From assembly GCA_903874585.1 (NCBI GenBank), contig CAIQSY010000104.1, positions 1 through 23,811 of the forward strand: a stretch of 23,811 nucleotides of DNA, in the 5' to 3' direction. Source of the DNA: an uncultured Chlorobiaceae bacterium (GTDB lineage Bacteria; Bacteroidota; Chlorobiia; Chlorobiales; Chlorobiaceae). Under the pieces are notes generated by a model that was given only the letters and a program-made list of their open reading frames with translations, was not told the origin of the DNA and ran no database searches. The stretch's first letter is position 1; the number at the start of each line of letters is the position of its first letter. Position numbers and translations under genes: made by a program. This document shows, in pieces, positions 22,756 through 23,811 of this stretch.

Positions 22756-23811
22756 TTAAAAAAATAAAAGCCACAAAACAATATAAAATGGTAATAAAAT
22801 GGGTAAAGAATATTTGAAGATATATTCCAAAAAGTCGGGCATATCAACCTCCGCCTGTGCGGCAATATTTTTCACCATAAAGTTTGGTGCATTACCAATA
22901 TACGTCATGGCACCAAAAAAGACTGATGCAATCGAAATAGCCATAAGATAGATATCGGACGAAACATCTCCTGTGATTGGTGAGGCAATACCATCAGCAA
23001 AACGTTGTATATCCGCAGGTGAACCAATATCCACGCCAAACTTTCCCGCTGCTGCCGCTAAAAAATTGAGATAGGTTGGAGCATTATCCAGCACGCCGGA
23101 AAGAGTACCAGTCATCCAGTAAAAACGAGATACAGAAAAAGCCTCAGCTTGCGAAGCTGCATAACTTCCGATAAGCGCGAGTGCAGGAATCATGGTAAAA
23201 AAGATGCCAACAAAGAGAAATGCAACCTCTTTGATGGGCTCAAAATTGAACTCATTGCCTTTGAGCGCTTCACGATCGGCTGTTTTGTAGGAGAGAACAG
23301 CTACCACACACAAAATCACTTCACGAATACCAAATGGCAGATGAAACAACTCTTTTAAACTTGGAACATCGTCGATAATGGTTGGATCAAGAAAAACTGC
23401 TGCAATAATAACAGCAAGAAAGACAAAGTTTTTTGAGCCATTAATACTCACCCTGCCTTGCTTTTCAACCTTAGCGATGCCCTTGCTTTTGACCCTTGAA
23501 TCGATCACAAAAAACAGCAGAAGCAAACCAAGAACCGTCACCAGCCACGGCAGCCACACTTTTAGCAACACCCAGAAAAATGGCACCCCTTTTAAAAATC
23601 CAAGAAAGAGTGGTGGATCGCCAATAGGGGTTAGCCCGCCACCAATATTACTGACAATGAAAATAAAAAAGATGATATGAAATGGCTTAAGGCGCCCTTC
23701 ATTAATACGCATGTAAGGACGAATAAGCAGCATGGAGGCACCAGTTGTTCCAATAACATTAGCGATTAATGCTCCAAAAAAGAGCAAAAACGCATTTATG
23801 ACAGGCGTACC
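22756..23811 (-). CDS. NhaD-type Na+/H+ antiporter (5' end outside window)
   Basis: The frame runs off the window end; the visible 351 residues begin GTPVINAFLLFFGALIANVIG. Conserved IT-superfamily features are present: GTTGASMLLIRPYMR, FIVSNIGGGLTPIGDPPLFLGFLKG, a central cytoplasmic loop (about 100-135), and the second repeat ending TGTLSGVLDNAPTYLNF and GAMTYIGNAPNFMVKNIA. The paired GGxxTPIGDPP and GxLDNAPT motifs mark the ion-binding sites in this fold. Ion specificity is inferred from resemblance to NhaD; a citrate/arsenite-type (ArsB/CitM) relative is less likely. The N-terminal roughly 80-100 residues lie outside the window. Confidence 0.88.
   Translation of the reverse strand, partial: GTPVINAFLLFFGALIANVIGTTGASMLLIRPYMRINEGRLKPFHIIFFIFIVSNIGGGLTPIGDPPLFLGFLKGVPFFWVLLKVWLPWLVTVLGLLLLFFVIDSRVKSKGIAKVEKQGRVSINGSKNFVFLAVIIAAVFLDPTIIDDVPSLKELFHLPFGIREVILCVVAVLSYKTADREALKGNEFNFEPIKEVAFLFVGIFFTMIPALALIGSYAASQAEAFSVSRFYWMTGTLSGVLDNAPTYLNFLAAAAGKFGVDIGSPADIQRFADGIASPITGDVSSDIYLMAISIASVFFGAMTYIGNAPNFMVKNIAAQAEVDMPDFLEYIFKYSLPILLPFYIVLWLLFF

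Overview
The window looks like chromosome from a green sulfur bacterium (Chlorobi/Chlorobiaceae). This rests on Gram-negative envelope genes (lpxD, TolC, OmpA-like and small beta-barrel proteins), moderate GC, weak Shine-Dalgarno signals and protein sequences of Chlorobium type. Chlorobium chlorochromatii is a guess from memory and was not tested. No tRNA, rRNA, CRISPR array, transposase or integrase was seen.

Left end (1-2009, all minus strand): an accessory, decaying patch. It holds a BrnT-type toxin reading frame broken by a frameshift, a 55-codon fragment of a second panB gene, and a Sel1-repeat ORF that looks like two proteins joined in one frame. Next come panB and a LipM-type octanoyltransferase, a minus-strand pair.

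Core metabolism and export (3814-12516, plus strand): ddl overlaps a small TPR protein gene. Then follows a tripartite export set: TolC-like outer-membrane protein, HlyD/MacA-like adaptor, MacB-type ATPase, and two related FtsX/MacB-type permeases. A small outer-membrane beta-barrel gene in reverse orientation separates the two permeases. The single ATPase probably serves both.

Middle (12647-18829): an OmpA-type lipoprotein with a glycine zipper, an NTF2-like small protein, lpxD (minus), then prs and rplY (L25), ending in a strong terminator. An unusually long DppC/OppC-type permease and a small unknown protein follow.

Right end (18826-23811): a CLC-F-type fluoride/proton antiporter gene (minus) preceded by a recognisable fluoride (crcB) riboswitch, a STAS-domain protein with a highly charged tail (plus), then a minus-strand cluster of a NhaD-type Na+/H+ antiporter (cut by the window end), a small unknown protein and a DUF1343/NamZ-type exo-muramidase.

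The items most worth attention are the panB-fragment/Sel1/brnT patch, the fused Sel1 ORF with an internal signal peptide, the fluoride riboswitch and its possible expression platform, and the split two-permease ABC system. I see no clearly new defence or mobile system.
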